From assembly GCA_038848005.1 (NCBI GenBank), contig JAWCNZ010000009.1, forward strand, positions 1 through 50,388: 50,388 nt of DNA, written 5' to 3'. This stretch comes from JAWCNN01 sp038848005. GTDB taxonomy: Archaea; Thermoproteota; Bathyarchaeia; Bathyarchaeales; Bathycorpusculaceae. The position numbers and the translations under genes were made by a program. This document shows positions 33,654-42,454 of this stretch, one piece after another. The notes under the pieces are model-generated. The model did no database searches. It saw only the letters and a list, made by a program, of their open reading frames with translations, and was not told the origin of the DNA. Position 1 is the stretch's first letter, and each line of letters opens with the position of its first letter.

Positions 33654-33983
33654 ATGAAAAGTTTGGCATACGCGTATGTACTGGCAATAGTGACAACCGC
33701 CAGCAGAGAAGAAGCTGAAAAAATTGCGCATTGCCTACTTAATGAACGATTAATCGCCTGCGCAAACATGTTCGGACCAGTTTCCTCGCTTTTTTGGTGG
33801 GCTGGAAAAATCGAAAAGGCTGAGGAATACATTCTCTTAATGAAATCACGCATAGACTTGTTTAAGAAATTATGCGAGAAAGTTAAAGCCTTACACAGTT
33901 ATGAAGTTCCAGAAATAATTGCATTGCCAATTGTTAAAGGTTATAAAGCTTATATGGAGTGGCTTGACAACTGCCTCAGATAA
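33654..33983 (+). CDS. cutA: CutA-like divalent cation tolerance protein
   Basis: A 109-residue protein from ATG at 33654 (a TTG two codons earlier is unlikely). It has the CutA core: AIVTTASREEAEKIAHCLLNERLIACANM, SLFWWAGKIEKAEEYILLMK, and LHSYEVPEIIALPIVKGY near 82-98. CutA is a trimeric ferredoxin-like protein linked to metal tolerance, with uncertain molecular role. It is divergent from the FBP aldolase/phosphatase gene, sharing a ~150-bp promoter region. Confidence 0.92.
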   Translation: MKSLAYAYVLAIVTTASREEAEKIAHCLLNERLIACANMFGPVSSLFWWAGKIEKAEEYILLMKSRIDLFKKLCEKVKALHSYEVPEIIALPIVKGYKAYMEWLDNCLR

Positions 33984-34104
33984 AAACCAAAATGGCACTA
34001 AGTTGTCTTAGGTTGCATAATAATTAGTTTCACGTATGTGAAGGTGAAAGTGGCTGATCTGTCAGCTCCAGCAAAATTGGAGGAAATTGAGGCTTTAGAG
34101 TAAA

Positions 34105-34112
34105 GTTTTATA
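34105..34112 (+). promoter_or_regulatory. TATA-like box of SRP RNA gene
   Basis: GTTTTATA lies about 25-32 bp before the predicted 5' end of the SRP RNA at 34137, the expected archaeal TATA distance. Confidence 0.5.
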
Positions 34113-34136
34113 GTTTTGGTTTGTTCATAATGTTTT

Positions 34137-34455
34137 GGCGGTGGGTCTTAGGCGGGGGGTTAGGGGTCCCCTGTACCGTAAACCCTCTATACGACGGGCC
34201 GAAATCTGAGGCTGAGGCGTCCGTGGCTGCTGAAATCCCTCATTTCCGAAGCTTTGACTATCCGTCCCTTGGGGCTGACGGTTGCCGGGTGGCTTCCGTA
34301 GGGAAGCTTGCCATGGTGTTTGCCAGGCGAATCTGGCTAGGCCCGGGAGGGAGCAACCTAAGCTTGGACGTTCAGCGCTCAAGGGGGTGCGGGTACGAGT
34401 GTAGGTTTGGGGGGTTCGGCGGATTCTGGGCGTCGAACCTCAGTGACCCACCGTC
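34137..34455 (+). ncRNA. ffs: Signal recognition particle (7S) RNA
   Basis: A GC-rich ~319-nt RNA in AT-rich surroundings. The ends pair over 11 bp (34137-34147 with 34445-34455, GGCGGTGGGTC against GACCCACCGTC), the helix that closes archaeal SRP RNA. The 5' Alu-like part begins with the GGGTCTTAGG and GGGGTCCC region. The helix 8 core is present near 34320-34370: CCAGGCGAATCTGGCTAGG and then GGGAGGGAGCAACC, the conserved SRP54-binding loop. A T-run follows at about 34463-34476 (GGGTTTTTCGCTTTT) as terminator. Ends are set by pairing. Confidence 0.93.
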
Positions 34456-34657
34456 TTTATGGGTTTTTCGCTTTTAAATGTCGTCGGCTTAAAATTTTCA
34501 AGGGACGACGACGCTTGCAGTTTTTGTTTAAATGTTGTTGTTTGTGTTTTCTTTAAAATAACAACAATTTAAAAGGGAAATTGTAGGCGTTTCCTTCCAA
34601 AATTCTACATGTGAGTGTTGATAAAAATTAATTTGGTGGTTTGTCGATGTTTAGGCT

Positions 34658-35689
34658 ATGTCGTTTAATGAAGTTCGTAGGGATTATTTGCTTGACCGTT
34701 GGGTCGTCATAGCCACTGAACGCAGTCGCCGTCCAACAGACTTCGCCAAACAGGAAAGGCAAAAAGCTAAAGCCAGTGTTTGTCCGCTTTGTCCCGGCAA
34801 TGAGCATATGACTCCGCCTGCGGTTTTGGTTTACCTCAAAGCGAATGGTGAAATAAGCAAGTCTAAGGATGAAAATGGTTTTCGTCATAAGAACTGGCTG
34901 GTTCGCTGTGTTCCAAATCTTTATCCAGCGTTTTCTCCGCCTAAAGAGGAACTTCGCCGTCAAAAGCGCGATAGTGGTCTGGCTGTTGCTGTGGGGCATC
35001 ATGAGGTTTTGGTTGAATCGCCCAATCACGATGAGCATCCAGCCGACGCTGAAACGCCACAGCTGATCCACGTTGTTAATGCCTATTTGGATAGGCTTAG
35101 GGAACTTTCCGCAAAGCCGTATGTGAAGTATGTTTCTATATTCCGAAACCACGGTTTAGAAGCTGGGGCTTCACTTTCTCATGCCCACAGCCAAATAATC
35201 GCCACGCCTTTCATTCCAAAAATTGTGGCTGAAGAAATCAGGGCAAGCGGAAAATTCTGGAAGAAAAACGGCAAATGCGCCTTCTGTGAAATCATCGAAA
35301 ATGAACTTGCTGGTCCAAGGCTTATCCTTGAAAATTCTGGATTCGCGGTTTTTTCGCCGTGGGCAAGTGTCAACCCCATGGAGTTTTGGATTTTCCCAAA
35401 AAGACATGAGGTTTCACCGCTTGAAATGTCCCAAAACGAGATGGAAACTTTCGCCGAAACCATCAAAAAATGTTTCAACGCCTTAAAAAGGTTGGTGAAC
35501 GACCCGCCATACAATTTCGGTTTTCACTTAGCCCTAAACAAAAAAGTGCACAAACATTATCATTGGCATTTGGAAGTTTACCCACGCCTCGCCATTTGGG
35601 CTGGATTCGAAAAAAGCACAGGCGTATACATAAACACCATCACGCCAGAAAACGCCGCTGAAAGCCTAAGAAACGCCATTCAAACCTAA
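34658..35689 (+). CDS. galT: Galactose-1-phosphate uridylyltransferase
   Basis: A 343-residue HIT-superfamily enzyme. Zinc ligands are in SVCPLCPGNEHMTPP near 40-53; the active-site triad motif is SHAHSQ near 174-179 (HxHxQ); CAFCEII and the second His cluster KHYHWHLEVYPR near 305-316 are also present. It exchanges UMP between UDP-glucose and galactose-1-phosphate, feeding galactose into central metabolism or glycan synthesis. The gene's 3' end becomes C/A-rich and overlaps the convergent debranching gene by 24 bp. Promoter candidates lie in 34456-34657, otherwise empty. Confidence 0.93.
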   Translation: MSFNEVRRDYLLDRWVVIATERSRRPTDFAKQERQKAKASVCPLCPGNEHMTPPAVLVYLKANGEISKSKDENGFRHKNWLVRCVPNLYPAFSPPKEELRRQKRDSGLAVAVGHHEVLVESPNHDEHPADAETPQLIHVVNAYLDRLRELSAKPYVKYVSIFRNHGLEAGASLSHAHSQIIATPFIPKIVAEEIRASGKFWKKNGKCAFCEIIENELAGPRLILENSGFAVFSPWASVNPMEFWIFPKRHEVSPLEMSQNEMETFAETIKKCFNALKRLVNDPPYNFGFHLALNKKVHKHYHWHLEVYPRLAIWAGFEKSTGVYINTITPENAAESLRNAIQT

Positions 35690-37738
35690 AATTTCCTTTT
35701 CATGTTTTGGTCTAAACAGCATAATATCTTCTACATAAGCCCTAAAAGGCTCTGCTATGCTCCACGCTTGGGCTATACAGCCCCTAGCCGTGTGCGGCGG
35801 GTCTCCATCAAAAATTTCGCTTATCACACCAAGTCCAGCATTAACAATCTGTTTAGTAAACAATGGCAAAAGAAAATTTTTCAAGGCGTATTCGCATGTA
35901 AAGGCGCTGTAACCCTTAGTTTTTAGGTAAGCCGTTGTGAATGGGCCTAGAAGCCAAGGCCAAACAGTGCCGTTGTGGTAGGCTTTGTCTCTGCTTCTTC
36001 TGTCGCCACAGTAAACGCCAATGTACCTCGGGTTATTTCTCGCCAGCGTTCTCAAACCATAAGGTGTTAAAAGTTCACGTTGCACGGCGTCCACAATTTT
36101 TCCGCCTTTTTCATTGTCAAGCATTGTAAAGTCCAAAGCAACAGCCAAAACCTGATTAGGCATTAAAGAGTCATCCCTTCCATTTTCATTTACAACATCA
36201 AACAAATAGCCCTTTTCTGCATTCCAAAACTTTTCGGCAAAGCTTTTTTTTGCTTTTTCAGCTAAAAGCGCATATTCTGTTGAAAGGTTTTTCTCTCCAA
36301 GTTTGTTTGCTATAAGCTCCATTGTTTTTAGGGCGTTATACCATAAGGCTTGAACTTCAACGGCTTTACCATCCCTTGGATTCACAGGCTGCCCATCCAC
36401 GGTTGCATCCATCCATGTTAATTGTGGACCATGCGAAAGCAACCCATCACTGTCCACGTGTATGTTGAACATTGTGCCTTTAACATGGTTTTCAATTATC
36501 GCCTTGAGAGTTTCCCAAAGCTGTTCCTTGACAAATTTGAAGTCGCATGTATATTTTAGGTATTGAAGTACAGCATTTACAAACCATAAAGTAGCGTCAA
36601 CAGTGTTATAAAGCGGTTGTCCAAGCTGGTCTGAGAGGAGGTTAGGCATTAAACCTTGTCTACAATATTTTTTAAATGTTAGGAAGGCTTCTCTTGCGTT
36701 TTCGAATTTTCCAGTGACAAGCATTAAACCCGGCAATGAAATGAACGTGTCTCTTCCCCAACTTTCAAACCAGTGGTAACCAGCAACAACAAACCTTTGC
36801 GTTTCGCTTTTTCCCTTGACAATAAACATATCCGTGGCTAAAACAATCCATTTCAGCCAGTCATCCAAGGAAGCGCCTTCATGTTCCATGTAAAATTTCG
36901 CCAAAAAATCTTCGCTGCGCTTTAGCTCTTGTCTGCGTATGGATTCCACATTGGATATTTCATCCAAAATTTTCCGTGCGTTGATTTCATTTTCATCTGC
37001 GGTGGCTATTAATGCAAAACTTTCACGTTTGAGGGCTTTAACTTTAACTTCAAAATATCCAGGCTGATAACAGTCGTCTAGGCAGCTTTCTCCACGTGAG
37101 GCTTCTTCGCGGTAATACAGCCCTTCAATCCACCTTTCGCTTTTGCAGTAGCATCCACCAGTTGTTTTCATTATTAACATATGTTGTGGCATGGCTAGTT
37201 CCACTTCGGCGTCTCCGTGCTTTTCGGAAAACCACCAACAGCTTTCATGTCTGTTTATGACTGAATGGATATACCTACCACTTATTAGCGGATAAACTCT
37301 AACTTTAACGTCAAAACCATTCCCATTCAATACTTCGTAAAGGATTATAACTGCGTTTTTTTCATGAGGCATAAATATGGTTTTTTGAACTTCGACGTTT
37401 TGCACTGTGTAAATGTATTTTGGATGGGGTGAAACGGCGAACTCTTTTAGGAATAGGTGTCCTTTTGGAAAAATTCCATTTTTGAACTCGTTAGCGCCTA
37501 AGGGATAAGAAGCGTTGCCCACACATATTTCCTCATCTGTTTTTGTTAGGCATACCCTTCGGTTTCCAGGCGGATGCAAAGCCGCCACAAGCAGTCCATG
37601 GTACTTTCTTGTGTTTATTCCCAAAACAGTGGAGGAAGCCCAACCGCCCAAACCGTTTGTTACAATCCACTCCTGCTGGATTGCCTCTTCAAAACGTGAA
37701 AGCTTTCCGCCGTTGACGGTTATGAATGGCAGTTTCAT
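35666..37738 (-). CDS. Glycogen debranching enzyme (amylo-alpha-1,6-glucosidase)
   Basis: A 690-residue protein. The N-terminal GDE domain has EWIVTNGLGGWASSTVLGIN and RKYHGLLVAA near 24-54. The C-terminal (alpha/alpha)6 GH133-type domain has GYHWFESWGRDTFISLPGLM near 320, NLLSDQLGQPLYNTVDATLW, LTWMDATVDGQPVNPRDGK and YHNGTVWPWLLGP. It removes alpha-1,6 branches from glycogen-like polymer. It is directly followed by the DUF89 phosphatase gene upstream in transcription order (37739-38620, no gap), so TpiA, DUF89 and this gene form one operon. Confidence 0.93.
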   Translation of the reverse strand: MKLPFITVNGGKLSRFEEAIQQEWIVTNGLGGWASSTVLGINTRKYHGLLVAALHPPGNRRVCLTKTDEEICVGNASYPLGANEFKNGIFPKGHLFLKEFAVSPHPKYIYTVQNVEVQKTIFMPHEKNAVIILYEVLNGNGFDVKVRVYPLISGRYIHSVINRHESCWWFSEKHGDAEVELAMPQHMLIMKTTGGCYCKSERWIEGLYYREEASRGESCLDDCYQPGYFEVKVKALKRESFALIATADENEINARKILDEISNVESIRRQELKRSEDFLAKFYMEHEGASLDDWLKWIVLATDMFIVKGKSETQRFVVAGYHWFESWGRDTFISLPGLMLVTGKFENAREAFLTFKKYCRQGLMPNLLSDQLGQPLYNTVDATLWFVNAVLQYLKYTCDFKFVKEQLWETLKAIIENHVKGTMFNIHVDSDGLLSHGPQLTWMDATVDGQPVNPRDGKAVEVQALWYNALKTMELIANKLGEKNLSTEYALLAEKAKKSFAEKFWNAEKGYLFDVVNENGRDDSLMPNQVLAVALDFTMLDNEKGGKIVDAVQRELLTPYGLRTLARNNPRYIGVYCGDRRSRDKAYHNGTVWPWLLGPFTTAYLKTKGYSAFTCEYALKNFLLPLFTKQIVNAGLGVISEIFDGDPPHTARGCIAQAWSIAEPFRAYVEDIMLFRPKHEKEILGLNGVS

Positions 37739-38620
37739 TTAAGGCATCAGCTTGGCAACGTTTTTCTCTTTTATCACGCCGAAAAAGTTTGCTACGGGAT
37801 TGCATTTAGCCCTAAAAAGTAAAGCGTGAGGTTTTTCCAGTTTATACTCCGTTAAAGTTTCAGCGTATCCCATGCCCTTCGCAAAAACAATGTCTACACT
37901 TTTGTAAATGTCTATGAACTCCCGTGAAAACTCGTTTAGGGCTAATCCAACAGCATCCGCCCCAGTGGTTATTACTTTATCGCAGATTTTGCCAATTCCA
38001 GAAGTTTCTACGTCCTCCAAAGTTGCATCGTTGAGGATTGGTCCGCCCTTAACTGCAACAATCACCGTTAAACCCATATTCTTTAGTTGTTCAACCAAAA
38101 GCGTGTCGAAAACTATTTCTCCAGCATTATCCGTCAAATAAAGCACGGTGTTCGCCTTTTTAGCCAACTCGTAAATTTTGTTTGTGTCGTCTACGGCTAA
38201 GTCTTTTGCGGCTTCCCTTAAACTTTTTTTAAGGCCGTTGAAGTTGAATTTGTGGTCTGGAATGTCGAACTCCATTGCGTTTGCAACTATGGCGCATAAA
38301 CACGCTTTTTTGAATCTGTCCTGCTGTGTATAGCCTTCTTCAACAAGCTTTTTTGCATAAGGCAAAAGTTTCAAGGCCTTTTCGTTGCTTATCCTTTTTT
38401 CTCTTGCGTATGGGTCGCTGTTGCCAGTAACACGCTTTATTAGGCGGTCTCTTTTCGTGCCGAGGTCTGCTGGAACAGCTGTTGGCTTGAACTCTCTGTT
38501 TAAGAGGCGTAGAAGCTCCGTCATCGCCCTAAAACGTAACGCATGGTTTGTTGTAGCTTTATTGGCTTCAGCAACGGCTCTATTAACTATGCATGCAATG
38601 CATTCCGCCTCAACCTTCAA
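37739..38620 (-). CDS. DUF89/ARMT1-like damage-control phosphatase
   Basis: A 293-residue protein starting with TTG. It opens with VEAECIACIVNRAVAEAN (a Cys pair typical of the archaeal subfamily) and carries the metal/phosphatase signatures VLYLTDNAGEIVFDTLLVEQ near 158-177 and KGGPILNDATLEDV, then IVFAKGMGYAETLTEY. DUF89 enzymes hydrolyse phosphosugars such as fructose-1-phosphate or damaged metabolites. Its place between tpiA and the debranching enzyme supports a sugar-phosphate substrate, though that is inference. Confidence 0.9.
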   Translation of the reverse strand: MKVEAECIACIVNRAVAEANKATTNHALRFRAMTELLRLLNREFKPTAVPADLGTKRDRLIKRVTGNSDPYAREKRISNEKALKLLPYAKKLVEEGYTQQDRFKKACLCAIVANAMEFDIPDHKFNFNGLKKSLREAAKDLAVDDTNKIYELAKKANTVLYLTDNAGEIVFDTLLVEQLKNMGLTVIVAVKGGPILNDATLEDVETSGIGKICDKVITTGADAVGLALNEFSREFIDIYKSVDIVFAKGMGYAETLTEYKLEKPHALLFRAKCNPVANFFGVIKEKNVAKLMP

Positions 38621-38634
38621 CTGTTACCACGCAT

Positions 38635-39315
38635 TCACAGTTTTGTCGACTCTGCAAACTCACGTAAGACCGCGTATGGGTCTTTTGCCTTTACGATTCC
38701 ACTTGCAACCAAAACCCCTTGAGTGCCAAGCTTCAACGCCACTGCAACATCTTCTCCACGGCTTATTCCAGCCCCACAAAGTATTGTAACTTCCTTGTTC
38801 ACTTGCCTAACAAGCTTAACGGTGTCTGTGACCACTTCAGGCTTCGCTTTTGAAACTGGAATTCCCGTGCCTATAAGCTCCGGCGGTTCCACAGCTATCA
38901 TGTCTGGTTTAAGTGTTGCCGCAGCCATGCTTATGCTTGGGTTGTTGGCGCACACAACCGAGCAAAGCCCCTTTTCACGGGTTATCTTGATTATTTCGTC
39001 AATGTCCGACAGTTTAAGTTGCCTTTCAGAATGGTTAATTAATGTTCCCACGGCGCCAGCCTCTTTCACGGATTCGGCAAGCACATGTCCCGTGTAGTTG
39101 CCAGGTTTGATTGGGTCTATGTGTTGGGCGAAAACTGGAATTTCCACTGTTTGGGCTATGACGGCTATATCCGCAAACTGGGGAGCAACTCCCACACAAA
39201 CGCCTGTTTCCTTGCTTACTTTTTCAGCTTTCCTTGCAAGTTCAACGGCTTTTTTCCCCGTTGCTTCAAGATACGTTTTAAAGTTAACTATTATGATGGG
39301 TGGTTTTGGCTTCAT
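38635..39315 (-). CDS. tpiA: Triose-phosphate isomerase (archaeal short form)
   Basis: A 226-residue protein from the ATG at 39315 (MKPKPPIIIVNFKTYLEA); an upstream extension to 39405 has no family match. Catalytic Lys is in VNFKTY, His in LINHSERQ and Glu in IAVEPPELIGTG; GAGISRGEDVAVAL and GVLVASGIVKAKDP bind phosphate. It interconverts DHAP and glyceraldehyde-3-phosphate. Archaeal TPI is ~225 residues, matching. It is the first gene of the tpiA-DUF89-debranching run, 15 bp before DUF89. Confidence 0.95.
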   Translation of the reverse strand: MKPKPPIIIVNFKTYLEATGKKAVELARKAEKVSKETGVCVGVAPQFADIAVIAQTVEIPVFAQHIDPIKPGNYTGHVLAESVKEAGAVGTLINHSERQLKLSDIDEIIKITREKGLCSVVCANNPSISMAAATLKPDMIAVEPPELIGTGIPVSKAKPEVVTDTVKLVRQVNKEVTILCGAGISRGEDVAVALKLGTQGVLVASGIVKAKDPYAVLREFAESTKL

Positions 39316-39663
39316 AGGCTTATTAAGTGTTGAGTTTGAATTTTTAAAGGTTTTGTTAGATTTTAAGAAAGTGACAGGCTGGTGAGTGGCTATTTTTAAA
39401 CACAAAAACCCAGTCCAAACCCTCCCTTCAAAAACTTGAGTTGTTATAATAACCTTTTCATTTTCTTCAACAAAGATTAGGCATCGTCAACCTTAACTTT
39501 TAGTTTTCCATTACGCCTCGGGAACTGTTATCTGGGATTTGCTACTAATTTTTGACGCTCCTAGGGCTTTTGCATTTTCTGTTCAGCCTTGTTGGTAAGG
39601 TTGATAAAGAAAAGCATTGCCAAAGGTAATATTGCATGTAAAGCAAGTAAAAGGAGGCAAAGT
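39316..39663. other. ~350-bp intergenic stretch
   Basis: It contains the tpiA promoter side (39316-39420) and AT-rich DNA with no convincing ORF. A strong ribosome-site-like AAAAGGAGGC at about 39650-39659 ends it, just before the small ORF at 39664. No repeat or stable hairpin stood out. Confidence 0.4.
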
Positions 39664-39855
39664 ATGATTCCACATAAAGTCATCTGGGCATCATACCTAA
39701 GGGGTTTAGGCATCAAATATAACCTAGCCGAGAAGGCAGTTCCTAGTCAAGTGGGTATCTGGGTAAAACTTAAAGGATGGTATGTTTGGTTATTATCTGG
39801 GATGGCAGACACGCCACTACAAATAAAAAGGTTGGTTTTTAAATGTCGCTTCTAA
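39664..39855 (+). CDS. Possible 63-residue protein of unknown function
   Basis: An ORF from ATG at 39664 preceded by AAGGAGGC with near-ideal spacing, the strongest ribosome site seen in the window. The product is basic and aromatic (VIWASYLRGLGIKYN, VGIWVKLKGWYVWLLSG, IKRLVFKCRF) and matches nothing I know. Its last 4 bp overlap the end of the convergent arginine decarboxylase. It may be a real small protein or a remnant of a larger gene. Confidence 0.4.
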   Translation: MIPHKVIWASYLRGLGIKYNLAEKAVPSQVGIWVKLKGWYVWLLSGMADTPLQIKRLVFKCRF

Positions 39856-40415
39856 CGTTTAGACTTGTTCCTAGCGGGCACGAAGACCGCCGCTGCTATT
39901 GTTGTTGTCCACAAACCGTTTTTGTCGCCAGTTGCCGACTGCGTTATATTTGTTGTTTTGATTATTAACCCACTGGTTTTGAAAAACTGTTTCCGTTCGT
40001 CCCAAGCCTTTTCAGGGTCGAATGGAATGCCCATGGTTGTGGCAAGCATCGTCGCCGCCAAATCTTCCGCGTAATCTCCAGCAGCCTCATCCGTTTGCCC
40101 AAAAGAGGTATGCTCAGACAAATAACCATAATTATCATCGCCTGAAGGAATAGCCACGCCAATCGACGACGCAATCAGCCTATGCGGTTCGTTAGTTGCG
40201 TTTCTAGCTAAAACAACAAATGTTATTTCGCCTGGTCTCAACGCTTTTAAGCCTTTTTCTCTTGGAATGAGCTTGCATCCCGGCGGTATTATGCTTGAAA
40301 CGTTCACTATGTTGCAGTGTTGTATTCCAGCGTTTCTTAGGGCTAACTCAAAAGATTGCAGTTGGTCTTTGTGTTTGCCGACGCCTTTGGTTAGGAAGAA
40401 GTATTTTGGAATCAT
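39852..40415 (-). CDS. pdaD: Pyruvoyl-dependent arginine decarboxylase
   Basis: A 187-residue proenzyme. The self-cleavage site is NVSSIIPPGCKLIP near residues 38-51, where the chain is cut between the two Ser and the second becomes the pyruvoyl group. FFLTKGVGKHKDQLQSFE at the start, and SIGVAIPSGDDNYGYLSEHT and DLAATMLATTMGI later, are family traits. It makes agmatine for polyamine synthesis or tRNA-Ile agmatidine. Length is within the usual ~155-190. Confidence 0.93.
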   Translation of the reverse strand: MIPKYFFLTKGVGKHKDQLQSFELALRNAGIQHCNIVNVSSIIPPGCKLIPREKGLKALRPGEITFVVLARNATNEPHRLIASSIGVAIPSGDDNYGYLSEHTSFGQTDEAAGDYAEDLAATMLATTMGIPFDPEKAWDERKQFFKTSGLIIKTTNITQSATGDKNGLWTTTIAAAVFVPARNKSKR

Positions 40416-40515
40416 TTTTCCGTTCGCAATAAAAACAGCAAATGCGTATTTATGCTTTTTGCTTTAGGGAAAAGAATAACAAACCTTCGCATAATATTTA
40501 TTTGGGGTTTAGAAA

Positions 40516-41700
40516 GTGGCATATCGCCGCAGTGTGTTTCGTGACGAGGCGAAACTTGACATTAACTATGTTCCTAAATGTCTTCCTCACAGAGAACGGG
40601 AACTTCGCCTTTTAATGGAGTTTTTCGGTTTTATTTGGCAGTTTCCAGATAAAATGGCTCAGAGAGTCATTATAACTGGTGATGTTGGCACCGGCAAAAC
40701 CGTGCTTTCTAGACGTTTTGGAGAGGAAGTAACAAGCGAAGCGAAAAAGCGTGGTGTTGCCGTCAATTACATTCATGTTAACTGTCGTGAGTATAAGGGA
40801 AACTTCTTCCTCATTTTGCAACATGTAATATTGGCTTTTCACCCTGGCTTTCCAAAGCGGGGCTACTCGGCAGAGGAACTCCTAAACATTCTCATGCAAA
40901 TTTTAGATGAAGAAAATGCTTATGTTATCTTAGCCTTAGACGAGTTTGAAAATCTCATTGAACGGGAAGGGTCAGAAGCCGTTTATAAGCTTACACGTTT
41001 ACAGGAAACAAGGCTAAACAAGCCTCAAAGGCTTTCATTAATATGTATTCTGCGGGATTTAAGGGCAACTGAACGTTTAGACGCAGGCACGCGGAGCACG
41101 TTGCAGTACAACATAATTTCTCTGGAAAAATACTCTAGGGAACAGCTTATTGACATTTTAAGCGACCGTGTGCGTTTGGCTTTTAATCCCTCAACAGTGC
41201 TTGAGGACGTTATAAGCCTAATAGCTGACCTTGCCTCTTCCGAGGGTGGAAATGCCCGTTTCGCCATTGAACTGCTTTGGCGAGCTGGAAAATACGCGGA
41301 CGCTGAAGGGTTAGACACCGTTACGCCTGAATGCGTCCGCAAGGCTGTTTCAAGCATAATTCCAACTTTGCCGAAAAGCGAACTAGCCAATTTAGGCTTG
41401 CACGAAAAACTTTTTCTGCTTGGCATAGCAAGGCTTTTCAAGGAAAGCGAGAAAGCCCATGTTTCCCTTGTTGAAGCTGAAAAAGCCTATCGTGTTGTAT
41501 GTGAAGAGTTCGATGCGCAACCGCACAGTCACACACAATTGTGGAAGTATTTGCGTTTTCTTTCGGGTTTAGGCATTTTAAAAACTGAAGTTTTAAACGT
41601 TGGCGTTCGTGGAAGGTCAACAATTATTTATTTGCCTAGAATTTCGGCTTACGAGTTGGAGAAGGAATTAACCGTCATTTTGGAAAAAGCGGAGAGGTAA
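40516..41700 (+). CDS. Orc1/Cdc6-like AAA+ ATPase
   Basis: A 394-residue protein starting with GTG. The start FRDEAKLDINYVPKCLPHRE matches Orc1/Cdc6; Walker A is TGDVGTGKTVLSRRF near 55-69 and Walker B VILALDEFENL near 137-147. The sensor 1 region, LICILRDLRATERL, has R where Orc1 usually has N. RSTLQYNIISLEKYSREQLI and GGNARFAIELLWRAG (sensor 2) are also typical, with a C-terminal winged helix (VVCEEFD... LWKYLRFLSGLGIL). It may bind origin DNA or be a diverged relative. It begins an operon with wHTH and moaCBA. Confidence 0.85.
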   Translation: MAYRRSVFRDEAKLDINYVPKCLPHRERELRLLMEFFGFIWQFPDKMAQRVIITGDVGTGKTVLSRRFGEEVTSEAKKRGVAVNYIHVNCREYKGNFFLILQHVILAFHPGFPKRGYSAEELLNILMQILDEENAYVILALDEFENLIEREGSEAVYKLTRLQETRLNKPQRLSLICILRDLRATERLDAGTRSTLQYNIISLEKYSREQLIDILSDRVRLAFNPSTVLEDVISLIADLASSEGGNARFAIELLWRAGKYADAEGLDTVTPECVRKAVSSIIPTLPKSELANLGLHEKLFLLGIARLFKESEKAHVSLVEAEKAYRVVCEEFDAQPHSHTQLWKYLRFLSGLGILKTEVLNVGVRGRSTIIYLPRISAYELEKELTVILEKAER

Positions 41701-41705
41701 AAGCC

Positions 41706-41975
41706 GTGGACATAACCGAGTTTTTCTCTTCAAAGTTGAGAATGAAAATTTTGAAGGTTCTTGTGCAGTTTGGCGAGTTGAACGTTTCTGAAATCGCCCG
41801 CAAGCTCAACATAAATTATGACACGGCTATTAGACACCTGAGGATTTTAGAGGATGAAGGCATTGTTCTCCATAAAACATTTGGAAGAATTCGCCTTTAT
41901 AGGCTTAATATGCATTCGCCTAAGGCTGAAGCTGTTCAAAAACTGTTTAAGGTTTGGGAACACACAAATAAGTGA
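41706..41975 (+). CDS. Winged-helix (ArsR-like) DNA-binding protein
   Basis: An 89-residue single domain starting with GTG, 5 bp after the Orc1/Cdc6-like gene. Helix-turn-helix residues are LNVSEIARKLNINYDTAIRHLRILEDEGIVL (split: first helix LNVSEIARKL, recognition helix YDTAIRHLRIL). FGRIRLYRLN forms the wing. No metal site is visible. It may regulate the operon or act with the ATPase next to it. Confidence 0.85.
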   Translation: MDITEFFSSKLRMKILKVLVQFGELNVSEIARKLNINYDTAIRHLRILEDEGIVLHKTFGRIRLYRLNMHSPKAEAVQKLFKVWEHTNK

Positions 41976-42007
41976 AACCGCCATTATTGTGCTGGGTGTG
42001 AAGGTTT

Positions 42008-42454
42008 ATGGCTATGGTTGACGTTTCTGATAAGCCAGAAGTTTTTCGTGAGGCAACAGCCACTGGAACTATTAGGTTGAAGGCTGAAACCATACGCCTA
42101 ATAAGGGAAGGCAAAATCGAGAAGGGAAACCCCTTTTACACCGCCCAAATAGCTGGTGTTTTAGCCGCTAAAAAGACGAGTTCGCTTATTCCGCTTTGCC
42201 ATCCATTGCCATTAACAAACGTGAAAGTTGAAATAAACATTTTAGATGAATCTAAAGTGCATGTTTCAGCCACCGTTAAAGCGAGGGCGCAAACTGGAGT
42301 TGAAATGGAAGCTTTAACGGCAACTGCAGTTGCTCTTTTAACAGTTTGGGACATGGTGAAACAGTATGAGAAGGACGAGTTTGGTCAGTACCCGTTTACG
42401 GCGATCGAAAACATTTGCGTTGTAAAAAAGGTTAAGGCTGTTAGAGATGAGTGA
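42008..42454 (+). CDS. moaC: Cyclic pyranopterin monophosphate synthase
   Basis: A 148-residue MoaC. VDVSDKPEVFREATATGTI at the start, TSSLIPLCHPLPLTNV near 58-73, and VKARAQTGVEMEALTATAVALLTVWDMVK near 98-126 (split across the active-site helix) are diagnostic. With MoaA it builds the first pterin of the molybdenum/tungsten cofactor. It overlaps moaB by 8 bp. Confidence 0.96.
   Translation: MAMVDVSDKPEVFREATATGTIRLKAETIRLIREGKIEKGNPFYTAQIAGVLAAKKTSSLIPLCHPLPLTNVKVEINILDESKVHVSATVKARAQTGVEMEALTATAVALLTVWDMVKQYEKDEFGQYPFTAIENICVVKKVKAVRDE

Noticed and set aside
34038..34103. 21-codon GTG ORF just before the SRP RNA
   Set aside because: Too short, no ribosome site, no match; it abuts the SRP TATA box.
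40416..40515. Replication origin upstream of the Orc1/Cdc6-like gene
   Set aside because: The 100-bp AT-rich gap shows no repeated origin-recognition-box sequence that I can recognise.
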